Assembly (NCBI GenBank): GCA_008694505.1
Contig: VZDJ01000041.1
Coordinates: 5,288,417-5,352,416 of the forward strand
Direction: 5' to 3'
DNA length: 64,000 nucleotides
Origin: Cyanoderma ruficeps
Lineage: Eukaryota; Chordata; Aves; Passeriformes; Timaliidae
Shown here: positions 51,683 through 64,000 of the stretch, in pieces
How positions within the stretch are numbered: position 1 is the stretch's first letter
Layout: each line of letters begins with the position of its first letter
Position numbers and translations under genes: made by a program
Notes under the pieces: model-generated
Databases searched by the model: none
Seen by the model: only the letters and a program-made list of their open reading frames with translations
What the model was told of the DNA's origin: nothing

Positions 51683-54600
51683 TCAGTTATGAAATAACTG
51701 GGCAGTAAGATCCAGTGACCACGTGAACACAGTAATTATAACACTTGGCAGTGCTTATGTGATGACTGACCTCTTGCCAGTGCAAAACGCAAGAGCTCTC
51801 CCATTCAGCTAAGGAGCAGAAGTTCTAGAGCAGGAAGCAGGAATAGCTCATGTTCTCTCTGGATTTCCAAAGAAGAAAAGGTTGTTGCACACTCTGGCAC
51901 TAGAGTGCCATTCAGCTTCCCTATCTCCCTGAGGGCTGCTCTGCACTGTCCTGTCTCCACAATCCTTTCCTCCTCCTTCCTCACCCACCAATAACTTTGT
52001 TGCTGAACATGGAGGCACTCCACTTCTCAGCAGATCTTTCTATAAAAATATAAAGCCTGGCTTACTGTAAGTCAAATTTTAATGGACAATATTTTTCTTT
52101 AAAACATTCCCTTGCTTTGCTATTTGCACTGCTATTGCATCTTAACTATGTGAGGAGTGATAATCACAGCTTTGCTGGCTTTTGCAGCTTTGCCAGGGAA
52201 GTAGGTGATAATATGGCAGCTTTCACAAGCAACTTGCATGAAATCCTTAAAAATGTGAGCTTGAGTCTAGGCTTTAGAAAGCCTAAAGAGTGAAAAAAGG
52301 GCAGTAGGGTATGGCAGAGATGAAGATTTCCAGCTTTTAGAACATGTAAAAGCTGAGATAATCTGAGACCATTAGCATATAACATTTTTATAGGGCTTTT
52401 CTATAATTAGTTATTGCTTTTATTCTAACCTCCAGCTAACTGACTATTGTAACCAGGATTGATGGGATACTTACCAGTGTCAAAGAGACCAAGTGCTCAG
52501 AGTTTGTCAGAAATAGCCTGAAAAAAAAAAGATGGAAAGAAGGAAGTCCTCTCCCATGCTAAAACCATAAGGTCAGTCACAGACAACCTTGGTGATAATG
52601 GAAAGGTTTTATAAGCAGGAGTGGAAGTAGTGGAAGCCAGGCTATGAAATTCCAGGGCACTGGTCTTTCCTTTAACTGCTCATATGGGAGAAATACCTAG
52701 CAAAATCCCAAAAGGAGAGTTTATAGCCTCTTTTCACTTACTCTTTTTCTTCTTTCTTATGTAGGATCAGATGAAGAAGATCTGATCTCTGATTCTGCCT
52801 TGCTTTTCCCTTGGTGAGAGGAAAGTAGTCAAGACTACCTAACTAAAGAAACAGTGTTATCTGTTTTAATCTGGGCTTGTGGATTACTCTAACCCAAGCC
52901 ACAAAACACAGCAAAGGTATAGTGCCTGGTATAAAATGACCAACAGTGACTCCTGTACATGTCATACCTATGTGATTATTTCTGTGTTTGCTGATGCATA
53001 CAATGCTACTCCACAGCACAGAGACTTCATACAGTACCCCAGCTGTGTTCACTAAGTTCACAGCAGTTTGCCAGCTAATCTTACTGAAGTCTCATACTAA
53101 TAAACAGGGTTTGGCTGCTAACATGTTGTTTGCACTGTTCCTTAGCAAAGGTACTGAAGATCATAATTTTGTGCAAACCTTAGTGTTGGCAGACTGTCAA
53201 AATAATACCATGAGCTTCTCTGGCAAATTTAGTTTGGTTTCCAGAAATACCTTTTTATAAGGTCCATCTCATGTGTATGGGCTCTATGTCACCATTGGGA
53301 TATTCGGGATGGGCATTTCGATAAGGGCCTTAAAGAAAACTGTCTTCAATAGACTCTTTTTTCTAAAGTGTATCTGTGGGTTACAGGGAACCCAGCTGTT
53401 TATACTGGTGTCCAGAAACTGCTGCCAAGGTTTTGTTTGTCTAATCTAAGAAAAAAGGAGCATTAGGTCAAACGCTTGTGTTACAGGATTGTAGAAAAAA
53501 TATTATGAAGGCTTTATGAAGGAGGTTTAATCCACAGCTTCTTTTTAAAAAAATGAAATGGAAGATAGTTCAAAACTTTTCTATAAACATTGTAAGAAAA
53601 CATTATAAACATATAATAACATATTTTTAAGAATAAATTACTTCTTCCTCTCTATTATCCTATGTCCTACAGTTGTAGGATAATATCTAGGCATGTGGTA
53701 AGGTTTGACTTCATAATCTTGTACTTTATGGGTATCTTGATTCATAAACTGGTTTTCAGCCACAGGGAACACTTGCTGACTGTGGTACAACCTAATGACA
53801 TAGACTGTCTCTTCAAATTTGACTCCTGTAGCAGCAGATGCAGTTCTGTGCATGTTGATGGTGAGTGAGTGGCTGAATCTGCATCAGTTGAAATTATTTG
53901 CTGTATAAATTCTTTTACACCTAAACATCCTTTCACCATATAAATTCTATACTGGGTTTCATGTCAATAGATTAAGCCATATTATGATTTAGCCACATAC
54001 CCTTTTAGTAGATTCTAAAGCAGGCTTAGAGCACAGATATGTCAGCACTTTCCAAGCTGCAGTGTTGTGATTAAACTGTCTGCCTGCAATGTTGGTAACT
54101 GGGGAAGAAGCAACAAAGGAAGCCTGTCAGTAAACGAACTTTGTTGCAGAAATCTTATCACAAATATCAACACATAAAAGAAAATGTAGCATAAAAATGC
54201 ATGTGTTAATTCACAGCTCCCCGTGACACTCATGGAAGTTCCACATGTGCAGGAGAAAAACAGACTGGTTGGGCAGAGGGTAAATGTGATATATAACAGA
54301 CCTGCTGCAGTTTTCCTTCTTTGATTCTGAGTTGGTCATTTAGTCACTAAACCTTCACTGACTGCTGTCGGTGTGAATTATGCCACTGACTGATGCAGAG
54401 TGGGAAGTCTCCTGTGTTTGTGTCTATGCTGTGGCCGAGTGAACTGGACTACTGACTGATCACTCACCCGTTTCTATGAAGCCATGTTGTTACCTTTTGA
54501 TAAGTGTGTGTGTGTCTCCTAGCCTGTCTAAAACAGCTATCATTGCTTTTGTAATGCATGTCTTAAGTCTATTAAGAAGTGCTTAGCAGCTATCTTGGAG

Positions 54601-54804
54601 GAAAGGCAGATGGGATAAGTTTTGATGTCCAGCTAGGTGCAGCTTGGCCACCCTGCCTATACGATCTGTATACGTGCACACTTGGACCCACATTAAGGGA
54701 AATGTAGGTCTGAGTCTCCTTTCCTCAGTCTTTCCTATATCTGCCTCATGTATGTGATGGAATTTGAAAGTTAAACCTAAGCACGATTTTGATGTCAGTG
54801 TATT

Positions 54805-54945
54805 GTCTGTACTTCATTTCCCCAGCTCCAAAATGGGATGAAATAGAACATTGCTGCTATTTCACTCCTAATAATGGTATATAACTGCAAATTAAAATGA
54901 AAGGCTGAAGTGCTTGAGTACTGCTGTGACTGGGATCATGAAAGC
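54805..54945 (+). mobile_element. Ancient MIR-type SINE relic, 3' part
   Basis: acttcatttccccagctcca then aaatgggatgaaatag correspond to the MIR core end (…CTCAGTTTCCCCATCTGTAAAATGGG…). ggctgaagtgcttgag matches the LINE-derived tail (AAAGCGCTTTGAG) in the expected order and spacing. The tRNA-derived head is not clear. Divergence is high, consistent with an insertion from the early amniote period. Confidence 0.65.
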
Positions 54946-55011
54946 ATCATACACGATCGTATTGTAGGTTTGCTTCTTGTTCCTATAGCAACATCCTGGC
55001 AAGGACCTCAA

Positions 55012-55190
55012 GGCTCTTTACAAGTATTCATGAATTAAGCCTATGAGGTCAGGGATGGTGATTATTCTTGTTTACAAATAAGGAAATGCAGAGGTTAAAC
55101 TGCTTGATCAAGGTCACACGACAAACGTGTATCCAAGCCAAGAATAAAAACTGACTCTGGTCTGTGCTTCAGTCACCAGCTGATATTCTC
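55012..55190 (-). mobile_element. Ancient MIR-type SINE relic, near full length
   Basis: Read on the plus strand this is the reverse complement of MIR. The tail comes first (ggctctttacaa, then cctatgaggtcag), then attcttgtttacaaataagg, then the core gaggttaaactgcttgatca and aggtcacacgac, and finally a decayed tRNA-like head around cttcagtcaccag. All blocks are in order, so most of the SINE is present. It lies tail to tail with the relic at 54805-54945. Confidence 0.75.
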
Positions 55191-56417
55191 TGCTTGAAGG
55201 GCTGTGCAGAGCTGAGGGGAAAGCTGTGTACAAAGTCTACAGGTTTGTTCATTCAAAATGTACATTCCAGCTCAGATTGCCTCACTTAATTGACCTTATA
55301 TTTTTATCTCTTTGTCTATCTAAACTTTGAGCTTGTGAAAACATCATTATATCCAGTCCAAGCAGGAGTAATATAATTTTGACAAGAGTTTTGCAAATCT
55401 CTGACAAAGCAAAACTGAAGCCTATGCTAAAATTTTTTAACAATCTCTCCGTGTGTGATTGCTAATTCTTCAGTGGCAATTGGATGAAAAGTCCAGAACA
55501 TACCTGGTTAATTTCAGTGACTATATAGACAAAAGAACCCCAGATGTATTTTTACTAAGAACAGCTATGAATTTTCTCTGAAGTTACCACAGAGATATTG
55601 TACTATATGATAGAAAAATAGAGTTTGTTGATAGGCAACAACAAATAAAGTAGCACTTACCTGAGTTTCTTTTTAAATCACGGGAAGGGAAAAACTGTAA
55701 ACTCTGAAAGTTTTTTTTGTATCCAGCCTCTGCTCCTCCTTCTGCACCTAGTGGTTGCCAGTGCCAGAATATTGTGAACTGAGATGGTAGAAAAGAACAA
55801 CAGCCACAGTTTTTAAACTCCGTCATCCCACTGGATGCTGTTTGTAGGATCAAAGAGTGGGAAATACCAACTCTACTCTTAGGAATGTCCTTTTCTAGTC
55901 TGGGCTAAAAAGTATAAAATGCTTTCTTGCTTCTTGATCTCTCAGGCATATAGATGTCTGACCCAAGCCATGCATTTTCTAGATACCACTCCTTACAGTT
56001 ATTAGGTGGATGTTGTGCTGCTTGTTAGCTATATCCTTGTGGTCATGCTCTTTTTTTTTTTTATTTTTTTTTTGGGTGGCTGTGACTGAGAATTTTACAC
56101 TGCTTAGAGGAATGGTTTGCTGCTGTTTTCTCAGGATCATTGGCTACTATGGCTGTGTTGGAATTCTGCTGAAGAAAAAGTCAGCTGGGTGAATCTCAGT
56201 AATTTAGTGAGGAAGAGTCTTGTGAGAGTCGAGGGTCATGTTCAGCACCATTTGGAAGTCTAACTGAAATGTTCACAGAAGCACTAAGCAGAAAGGAGGC
56301 TTATTGGGCTGGCTTTATTGCTTAAAAGGAGCTAAAGCAGGGGTGGGTTAAGGACAGGAAAGGGGAGGATCAGCACTTCCCCCTAAAAGATAAAGCAGAC
56401 CTGGAAGCAAAATAGCC

Positions 56418-56526
56418 ATATCAATATCTCTATTTATATCTCTATATTTATATCTCTTTATATCTCTACATAGATATATCTATGTATATAGCTATAGCTA
56501 TAGCTATAGATATGGATATATATCTC
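56418..56526. repeat. ATATCT / TATAGC simple-sequence tract
   Basis: About 109 bp of imperfect ATATCT-type units turning into perfect TATAGC units (about 56486-56511) and back. The hexamer TAGCTA is self-complementary, so the tract can fold back on itself. Confidence 0.9.
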
Positions 56527-58719
56527 CCAGTTGGAATGCATATCTGATAATATTCTTAGCTTCTCAGAAATCCCACATACATGACCATTAAAATCTGTGA
56601 AACCCTGAAAGGATAAAGTATGTGTCACATAGGGTCTGCTATCAATCTGCATTTTGATCGCTTAGTTGAGTGACAGCTGCACCTCAGCTGTTGCTGTGCC
56701 CTCTGAGCTGGGCAGTCAGAGATCAGGATGACTCAGTCAGTGTAGGGTGATACTTTTTTTTTTTTTTAATTTTACTTTTCAAATGTTTCATTACCCTTTT
56801 TCTGAAACTTTTGTAGCAATCGGACTTGCTTGAGAATTTGTAGGTAGCCAAATGACTCAATATTGGCAGTCCCTACCTTGCTTTAGAAAGCATCACTTTG
56901 TACAGTGTATTGGAGTACTCAGCCTGACTTTTTCAAGCGATCTTGACTGACTGTAGTTCCACGTATGCTTATTTTTTACAGGTCAGAGAAGGTGACATGG
57001 GAAAAATGTAGCAATAGAACTTAGATTAAACTGTGACTCTCTGCTTGGCAATCTCAGGTGCAGGGCATTTGTTCTTTCTGTCAAAAATATATCCACATTA
57101 ATCTCACGGAGATCTTTTACACTTGTGGCAATAAATGTTTAAGTAGGAATACTTTCAAGAAATGAAATTACGGGCTTTACATTAAGAAGATCTACTGATC
57201 TTTTAGTGCATTAAGGTTTTTAAGAGAAGATGGCTTCTGTATATTTAGTTTTGCTGTGCTTTCACAGGTTGGAGATGAAGCAAACCACTGTAATTGTATC
57301 TGTAGGGAACTCCACCTTTTATTTCATTTTCTTGCTCTCCTGCTGCTTTTGAAAGAAGGAAATTCTACTTGCAGCTGTCAGCATGTTGCAGCTTGATGGG
57401 AGATGGGTAGTTCAGAAGTGCTGAGTAGATATTTGATTCTGCTAAATACACACCATGATCCGTGGTTCAGGGCTTCACCTCCTGGGAATGCAAATGCCTA
57501 GCCTTCCAGACTAACCTGAAATTTCTCCCAACATTGAGCAAGGTGCATCAGTGAGGTAAAAGGCACCAAAGAAACTCTTTACTGCATTTGGAAACAGATT
57601 AATGAAAGTAACTCTAATAGTTAACTACATGTCAGAGTGAAGTTATGAACTTCTTTGTCTAGCCACCGCACAAAGCTGATAAAATATAATGGAGAGAAAG
57701 GTTTTGCAGAATGTACAACTGGGGTCCTGACGGCTGGTCTTTGAGGCATTTTCCTAAATGTCAGTTGAGTTGCCACCCAAACTCAGCTGCACCTTGTCTG
57801 AAGCATCCTCTTCTGAACTCTTGTAGTCACAGAAGATCCTACTCAGGTAAATGTACCCCTGTTATTCTGCAGCTTTGATGATCAACCAAAGTACACTATC
57901 AAACTTACCTTGATACTGTGAAATGCAGCCTATCACTATACATAATTTTCTGATAGCTGGAAGTGCTTTTCTGAAATGCCTTCCTGGAGCTAAGTAGCTC
58001 TTAAATAAGCATAGGAGCCAGCTTATTGGTGATTTATCTCTTGCTGATCAGATTTACCTTATTCTGAAAAGATTCATGAGATGAACTCTAAATTTTCTTA
58101 GCAGCTTCAGTGCAAATCCTTTATATCTGTAGTGAGTAGTTTTGAAACTTTATTAGGGATAATGAGGGGCGCAAGTTTATCTCTAGTTTCTGTGGAGGCT
58201 AACCCTGGTAAGTAAGATGAACACGAGCAAAGGTGTTTGTGGAATATACCACAGCTGCCCACCATACATGATATTATTTTTCCTGTTGTGGTAGAGCAGG
58301 GTGGACTAGAAGAACCTTTATAAAAGCTGAATGTGCCAGATTCTCATCTTGCATGTCTGGTAACACCTCCACACATGGTCTGATTTAAACGAACTTAATA
58401 AACATGTCTGAAGCAAAATGCTGCTCAGACATCATGTGGCCTTTAGAGAGAAACTGATGGAAGAAATTCTACACTCAGGCTGTCACTCAGTTGTTGACAC
58501 AACTGTTAGGGGCTTTGTGAACTGGATCAGGCAACCAGATAAGGTTAAAAATAATGCAAACGAAAAGGGATCAGAAGGTACCAGCTTACTTCTGGAAGGG
58601 GAAATGTTTGGACTTCTTCCCTGAGCTGATCTGTGCTTTGCACTGGCTCTCTCCTGCTGCTGGACAACAGTTTCAATATTTGTCAAAGCCTTCCTGAGCA
58701 GATGTAGCTCACTAGGTAG

Positions 58720-58747
58720 AGCAGCAGAAAACTAGCAGCAGAAAACT
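58720..58747 (+). repeat. 14 bp perfect tandem duplication
   Basis: agcagcagaaaact occurs twice head to tail without a mismatch. Confidence 0.85.
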
Positions 58748-61700
58748 ATCCAACCTTGTTTTTCACTCTGCCATTTTAGTGCACTAAATTATCTCTAAGG
58801 AGGTTCTGGTGAGTACCAGAGCTAGTAGGAGATAAACAGCAGAAGCATGACCTCCTGCTCATAGTTTCAGGGACGCGTTAGTTTAGCTCAATGTACCTCT
58901 GGAAACCCTATGCAAATAATTGTGTCATTGCATGTGGGGTAGGAAGGAGCGCCAGTGCTAAGCAAAACAAATGACTGACAGAGAGGGCAGAGAAGAAATA
59001 CACAGCCAAAATCCCCTGATTCGTGAAACTGAGGTGTCAGCATGAGACAGAAGGACAGCCCTTGTCCTTTGATGTAAAAATCAGGAGATTTAGAGGTTTG
59101 GCAAAGTCTTAGTACTGAGAACCTGAAGTGCTGTATTTATAACTAGCCATAGGACTTTGAAGGAAATGTAGAGTTGAGTGTGAAATAACAAATGGAGATT
59201 GTTAAGTAAATGGAGGATTTTCCCCTTTAAAAACAGATAATTAGTGGAAAGATTAATTTTAGATTTGTTTGTGGAATGATGCTCTATCTTATCATTGCCT
59301 AGAAAATAATTAATTTCTTATTTCAGTTCCAAAGTCCAGTTAATAACACAGACTGGTGGACAGATAGTCCTTGGTGGATTTCCACTACACACATTCTGCA
59401 TGTTGATCTTTTCCTTCCAGCTTTGATGATCTCTCTTTGCCCCCTGGGGACATCACCAATGGACGAGTTGTACTAAACTCATAGTAATTCAGCAAACTTA
59501 ATTTCTTTCCCATTATAAGCAAACTAACCATGGTAAGCTGAACTGAATTAGGAGTATGTTGATGTAACTAGGATTTTTTCATTCCTGAAGACTCAGCTGA
59601 TTGTCAGCAGTAAAATGAACACCTTAAACTCTGAGGTTAACTAACACCAGTTTAAATTAATAACGAAAATGCAGTGCCTAGCCTTTGTCTGCTCAATACT
59701 GCTCAAAGTGAACATGTAGCTTTAAACTGGCATTTAAATGCAGAGGGTAAATAAGCTCACTACCACTTGTGACGTTACCACAGCCTGTTTAGGAACAGTA
59801 TTTGTATTGGTGATTTCGCAAGGGAAGTAAAGACTGGACATGTCTACAGGAGGCATTAAACTTGTTCTGTGGACAGAGGATGTCATTCCTCAGTTAGCTA
59901 TTTTTTACCATAATATTGATTCTAATTTATTTATGATGCACATTAAAGATAAGTGGTGAAATGTGACCTTTGCATGAAAATCCATTGATGCACAGAAATG
60001 AGGGCATGATTTGACGAGACAGGGATGTTGATGGAAATACAGTTTTATGGGAGTGCTTCACCTTCCTGGTGGTGCTAAAACCCCTGTCAGAGTGAAGGTG
60101 TTACTCCTGATGCAGATCAGCTCTTTGATCTGCTGCTCAGTGTAACCCCACAAATACTTTCATTGGCATGACAGAAAGAGGGGCAGAGGGGATCAAGGTC
60201 ATTTGTCATTAGCCTACAGCCAGAGCACTAGAAGCATCTTTATGCACCTTCAGCTCTCATCTATATGGTGAACCATTTGTTCCTGTACTTGTGCTCCTGT
60301 TCCCTCTTTTCTTTCAGCTGTACTGTGGTAATCGATGTGAGGCTGACCATAAATTGATCAGTGAAATTATTCAGGCTGAAAACCCATTCCCATTCCATAT
60401 TTGAGGTTCTGACTCTTCAGTTGATATGGTATTAAAAACCAGGTAGTTGTACAGCACAAATAAGAAGAAAAAACAGTTGGCCAAGGATAAGGACTCTGGA
60501 AAACTTTACTACTGATTTACTTGTGGCTAAAAATGTGAATAGAACTATTCTTTAAGTGTAAGGTACATATTAAAATTAACTTAGTTTGTTAAGAGAGTAC
60601 AGTTTTGTAGTAAGGGTAATCTTGCATTTTACATCTTTGTCTGTGAGGCAGATTTTAATCACTCACTGATATTCATAGAGGGATTTGTACCAATCTGCCT
60701 ATGTGGGTTTGGAACTGGTGCTCTAATCATACAGATTGCTCAAATTTTTTTCTCCTTGCTTACTTAAAAGCATTGATAATTTTTCTCCTAATTGCCCTTT
60801 TATGACACTGAAAAAAATTCTGCTTTATCATTATCCTGTTGATCAAGTTCTCTTTTATTTTTAATTGATAGGGCTCTGATAGGGTGCACAGTGTTCATTA
60901 ATCTGATATAGGAATAAGCAGCTGTGGTGGTGTGATTTAAATAGTTACCTAACATCTACATCCAAGGCGAACTCAGGGTGACACATCCTTGGAAAGGTTC
61001 CTAGTGAAAACTGTCCTGGAGAGAGCATATCCAGCAAACAAAATTACCCAGGGCAAGGTTTGTCAGTTACTGCAATCTGAGAAGAGGCAGCTTGGAAAAA
61101 CAAACTGGACATTGCTGTAGGAAGGAAATCATGCCAGTGCGTTCTGTGAGAGACTGGGCACATGATGAAGGTGAGGACACCCTCAGAGATGTCCTCCTCA
61201 GTGATACTTGGATGGGTCACTGAGGTCAGAAGAATTAAAATAGTCATGGTTATACTCAGTGTCTATGACATGTCTTGCAGCAATAGAACATTCAAATCCT
61301 TTGCAGTGCTCTCATTTAAAAAATTATGTCCCTTCAATCATTAACATTGGGTAAGGGATCACAGAGCCCATATCTCCTTGCAGTTTCAAGATATCTTCTT
61401 CATGTCAGTTTTATTTTCCTATCTCGTCTAATTTTAGAACTTCTAGTTAACATGACAGCTAGTACCAACAACATGCCAATTACTGAACTTCCTGTAGTGT
61501 GAGAGGAACAAAGCACACCATTTTTTCAGAGGATTTAAAACCTGCATGTGGTAAGTGCAGATGAGTGTAGCCTCCATATTTTCTGTTTAATAATTACTCC
61601 AATCTTTTACTTTCATATTATGATATAAATATAAAGCTGTAGTGCAGCTGAAGAAATTGCCTAGATGAATACTTTCTCACAAAGCAAGTAAAAGTTCCTC

Positions 61701-62049
61701 CTCAAATTGAAAGCTATGGTACTTTTTTAAAACTTGCCCTTATTTATTAGGCACTAAAGAGGCTTTTATCCTAACTGATAATATATTTGCCTAGCTGTAG
61801 CAAGGAACAAGAGTGAGTCTTAAGTAATACTGACACCACTTACCCATAGCTTGAGCACAGAGGCTGCATTTTTGTAAGAGGTATCAGCATGAATATGAAT
61901 GATCCTACACAGTGTGTTGTATGGACACATTGTGTGCAACACATTGAGTTGCAAAGCAATCCAAACTCCTTGACAACAAAGCTGGAGGATATTCCCATAA
62001 ATTTCTTTCTCACAAAGAACAAAAATAATTTCAAGTTTACGGGTTCTCC

Positions 62050-62131
62050 TACACTATCCCTTGCTATAATTTAATTGATTGCTATGCTTGTACACTATCC
62101 CTTGCTATAATTTAATTGATTGCTATGCTTG
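62050..62131 (+). repeat. 41 bp perfect tandem duplication
   Basis: A 41 bp unit starting tacactatcccttgctataa and ending gctatgcttg occurs twice head to tail with no mismatch. It is either a very recent duplication or an assembly error. Confidence 0.95.
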
Positions 62132-62844
62132 TATTATATTTTTATTTTACTAAAGCTCCTGGTTAGAAAAACTTTGCCAAAGATTTCACTGCACAATCTC
62201 TTAACTCAATATCAGTTTTTAATAAAAGCATTATGCATTACATTTCCTAATAGTATGTTCATTCTTTACGAGCACTTCTTTTGGGATAAATGTGAATAAA
62301 TAATGCAAACATGTTATTTTTTTTTCCTATTATGTTAGATATTATTATATCTGATTTAAAAGTGTTGTGACTGTTCTCTTATTTCTGGGTGCAAAAGTAG
62401 ACTGTGGCAATCCTGTGTATGAGATGTTAACTTATAGGTTGTGGTCATTTTTGTGTAAAGCAGAAGTTCTCAAAAATGCAGTTTTAGGAGGCATGAAGGT
62501 AATAATTGTTAGGTTCTATGCTCAAAGATTTTCCGATTTAAAAAGGAAAATAATGGAAATTTAGCATATTTAATTTTGTAACTTAGAAAGTTTAAAAATT
62601 GGGTTTTTTGGAAATTTTCCTCTGTTTATGAATTTAACAGAAAGTGTATTATTCTTGACGTGAAACAAAATATCATTTTTTTGCATGAGTAAAATGCGGG
62701 CGAACTTGAAAGGAATGTCCACATGTTGGCCAATTCTATGAACACAAAGTGTACAAACATGAAGCTGCTCATGGGTGCCTGAAATTTTAAATTCATTTTA
62801 ATGTGATATTGTATCCTGAGGTTTTCTAGGCCTTTAAACAGTTT

Positions 62845-62889
62845 GTATCTATATACACATATATATATGTATGTGTTATATACATACAC
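62845..62889. repeat. TA/CA dinucleotide-like palindromic repeat
   Basis: tatatacacatatatatatg followed by tatgtgttatatac forms an alternating tract with hairpin symmetry, similar in kind to that at 9721-9764. Confidence 0.8.
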
Positions 62890-63429
62890 CAAGCCATATA
62901 TTGCACTCACAGCTATTTTGGGCAGCAAAACAGTTGCAGAAGCAGCCCGAAATTGGTCTTCTTTTGTTTGAACAGGAATTGAAAAATTAACTTTTGATCT
63001 AAACGATATATTTCTTATGGTGGAGGTATATGTGGTCTTTGTGTTCCTTAGACTAGAACTTTGGGGAATTTATACCCTGTAGGACTTTTTGAACAGGGCA
63101 GTGACAAAACTGAGGGTGGTTATTAATTGATACAAGCAGTGTCAGTTACTCTGGGAGATCGATTGAATTTCTTCAGTATTCCCCTAATTTCATCTCTATG
63201 GCTCCCATGGAAGATGACTAGCTCGTTAGACCTTTCTGGTTGCCTTCATCCCTGTCATGGGGCTGTGATTTTTTTATTATATGAACATCAGTTCATGGTG
63301 AAACAGTACCTTTTCTAATTGAATTCACAAAATTGTGTCTATTGAGATTAATCCTTTTGACAGGGATTTTCTGTGCAATCAATGTGGACAAGAATGAACG
63401 GGACTCCCTGGAGTTTATTCTACCCCTCG

Positions 63430-63525
63430 TGTCACTGAGAGAATTGCAGCCTAGGTAGATTTTGACTTTCTTGAAGTCACCCAGAACTGAACCTTCTTCC
63501 CATTAGCATTTGCTACACCTTTGCA
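63430..63525 (-). mobile_element. Possible MIR-type SINE relic
   Basis: tgactttcttgaagtcaccc corresponds to the MIR core (GTGACTTGCCCAAGGTCACAC). It is preceded by a decayed gagaattgcagcc and followed by a possible tRNA-head segment near gctacacctttgcacca, in the order expected for minus orientation. The middle appears deleted. Similarity is weak enough that a profile search is needed to settle it. Confidence 0.4.
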
Positions 63526-64000
63526 CCACATAGAGTCAGAAAAGTTTTTGATGGCACAAGAATCAGCCATAGAAATGTGTTTATATGGAACAGAATGAGC
63601 TCTGAAGAAAAGTGGAAAAATGTTTTTGCTTGTAGCATTTAAAACTCTGGTTTATAAACATTTGTATTTGATTAACTTCACCCTCAATAATAGCTCTGAC
63701 TAAGCTTGCAATGCATAATTTTGAGACCACAAAGAACTAAAAAAATACTGAATGTCAGAGTTGACATTCTGGAAATGTGTAAAGGAAAGGATAAACAAAT
63801 AAAACCAGCCCCCACGTTTTGTGAAGGAATGTTCTGTGCACTGGACTACGGTCATGGGACTCACTTGAAATGGTAAGGAAGAGTAAGCAGTGTGAATTAC
63901 TGAATGTTGTATAATCTTTGTGCATGAATAAAAGAATGAAGAGGATGTCTCTTGGCAGAAAAGCAAATGTCACATTAGGAGGAAAAAATTAATGCAGATC

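Larger units (their letters stand above)
45851..54804. other. Intergenic sequence, no gene seen
   Basis: AT-rich sequence. It holds an imperfect direct repeat (47983-48041), a perfect 8 bp stem with a 2-base loop at 52268-52285 and an unusually long open frame on the minus strand (51236-51682) treated separately. No interspersed repeat or exon was recognised. Confidence 0.65.
55191..64000. other. Intergenic sequence to the right edge, no gene seen
   Basis: AT-rich sequence with simple repeats (56418-56526, 62845-62889), a T15 run near 56753, a 14 bp tandem duplication (58720-58747), a 41 bp tandem duplication (62050-62131) and a possible MIR relic (63430-63525). I recognise no exon, RNA gene or CR1 fragment here. 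Confidence 0.7.

Noticed and set aside
56970..57060. Possible further MIR relic (ttttttacaggtcagagaag … gtagcaatagaacttagatt)
   Set aside because: A few blocks fall in MIR order, but with large gaps and low identity. Without a profile search it is not distinguishable from chance.
59445..59460. Possible CTCF core (tgccccctgggg)
   Set aside because: Only part of the motif agrees and the flanks do not; not supported.
1..64000. CRISPR arrays, operons, tRNA or rRNA genes, endogenous viral elements
   Set aside because: I looked for regular spaced repeats, tRNA A and B boxes and viral-type coding blocks, and found nothing convincing. The window is a vertebrate intron and intergenic region.

Overview
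This is a 64 kb piece of an AT-rich vertebrate chromosome, most likely from a bird. The interspersed repeats are old, 5'-truncated CR1 LINE fragments with the typical sauropsid 3' end. There is no trace of mammalian L1 or Alu, repeat density is low, and the one recognisable gene has a very high vertebrate match. Introns, a CpG-island promoter and long non-coding stretches rule out a prokaryote; nearly all open reading frames here are chance ones.

Region 1 to about 16.64 kb is the 5' half of NUDT4 (diphosphoinositol polyphosphate phosphohydrolase 2, DIPP2), on the minus strand. Coding exon 1 (16292-16390, residues 1-33) and coding exon 2 (2665-2775, residues 34-70) join in phase 0 across a 13.5 kb intron. 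Exon 2 stops inside the Nudix box, directly after its catalytic Glu-Glu. Exon 3 onward was not found in 1-2664 and must lie off the left edge. The promoter sits in a strong CpG island (about 15.83-16.96 kb) with GC boxes, NRF1-like sites and a TATA-like element. The 5' leader carries a 20-codon upstream ORF.

Region 17-64 kb lies upstream of NUDT4 and holds no gene that I can support. By comparison with the human order it is probably the intergenic interval toward EEA1 (inference from remembered synteny). It contains five likely CR1 fragments (one of about 830 bp covering the end of ORF2 and the 3' UTR, and one very short, weak tail remnant), amniote MIR-type SINE relics (two lying tail to tail at 54.8-55.2 kb), simple repeats, a perfect 41 bp tandem duplication and two ambiguous-base sites next to poly-T runs.

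The features least explained by ordinary annotation are: a long inverted repeat at 38.50-39.42 kb (about 130 bp arms, roughly 94% identical by eye, 660 bp spacer); a compact CRE-plus-TATA arrangement in a locally CpG-richer patch at 34.4-34.9 kb; and the MIR pair. I see no new multi-gene system, CRISPR array, tRNA, rRNA or intact mobile element.
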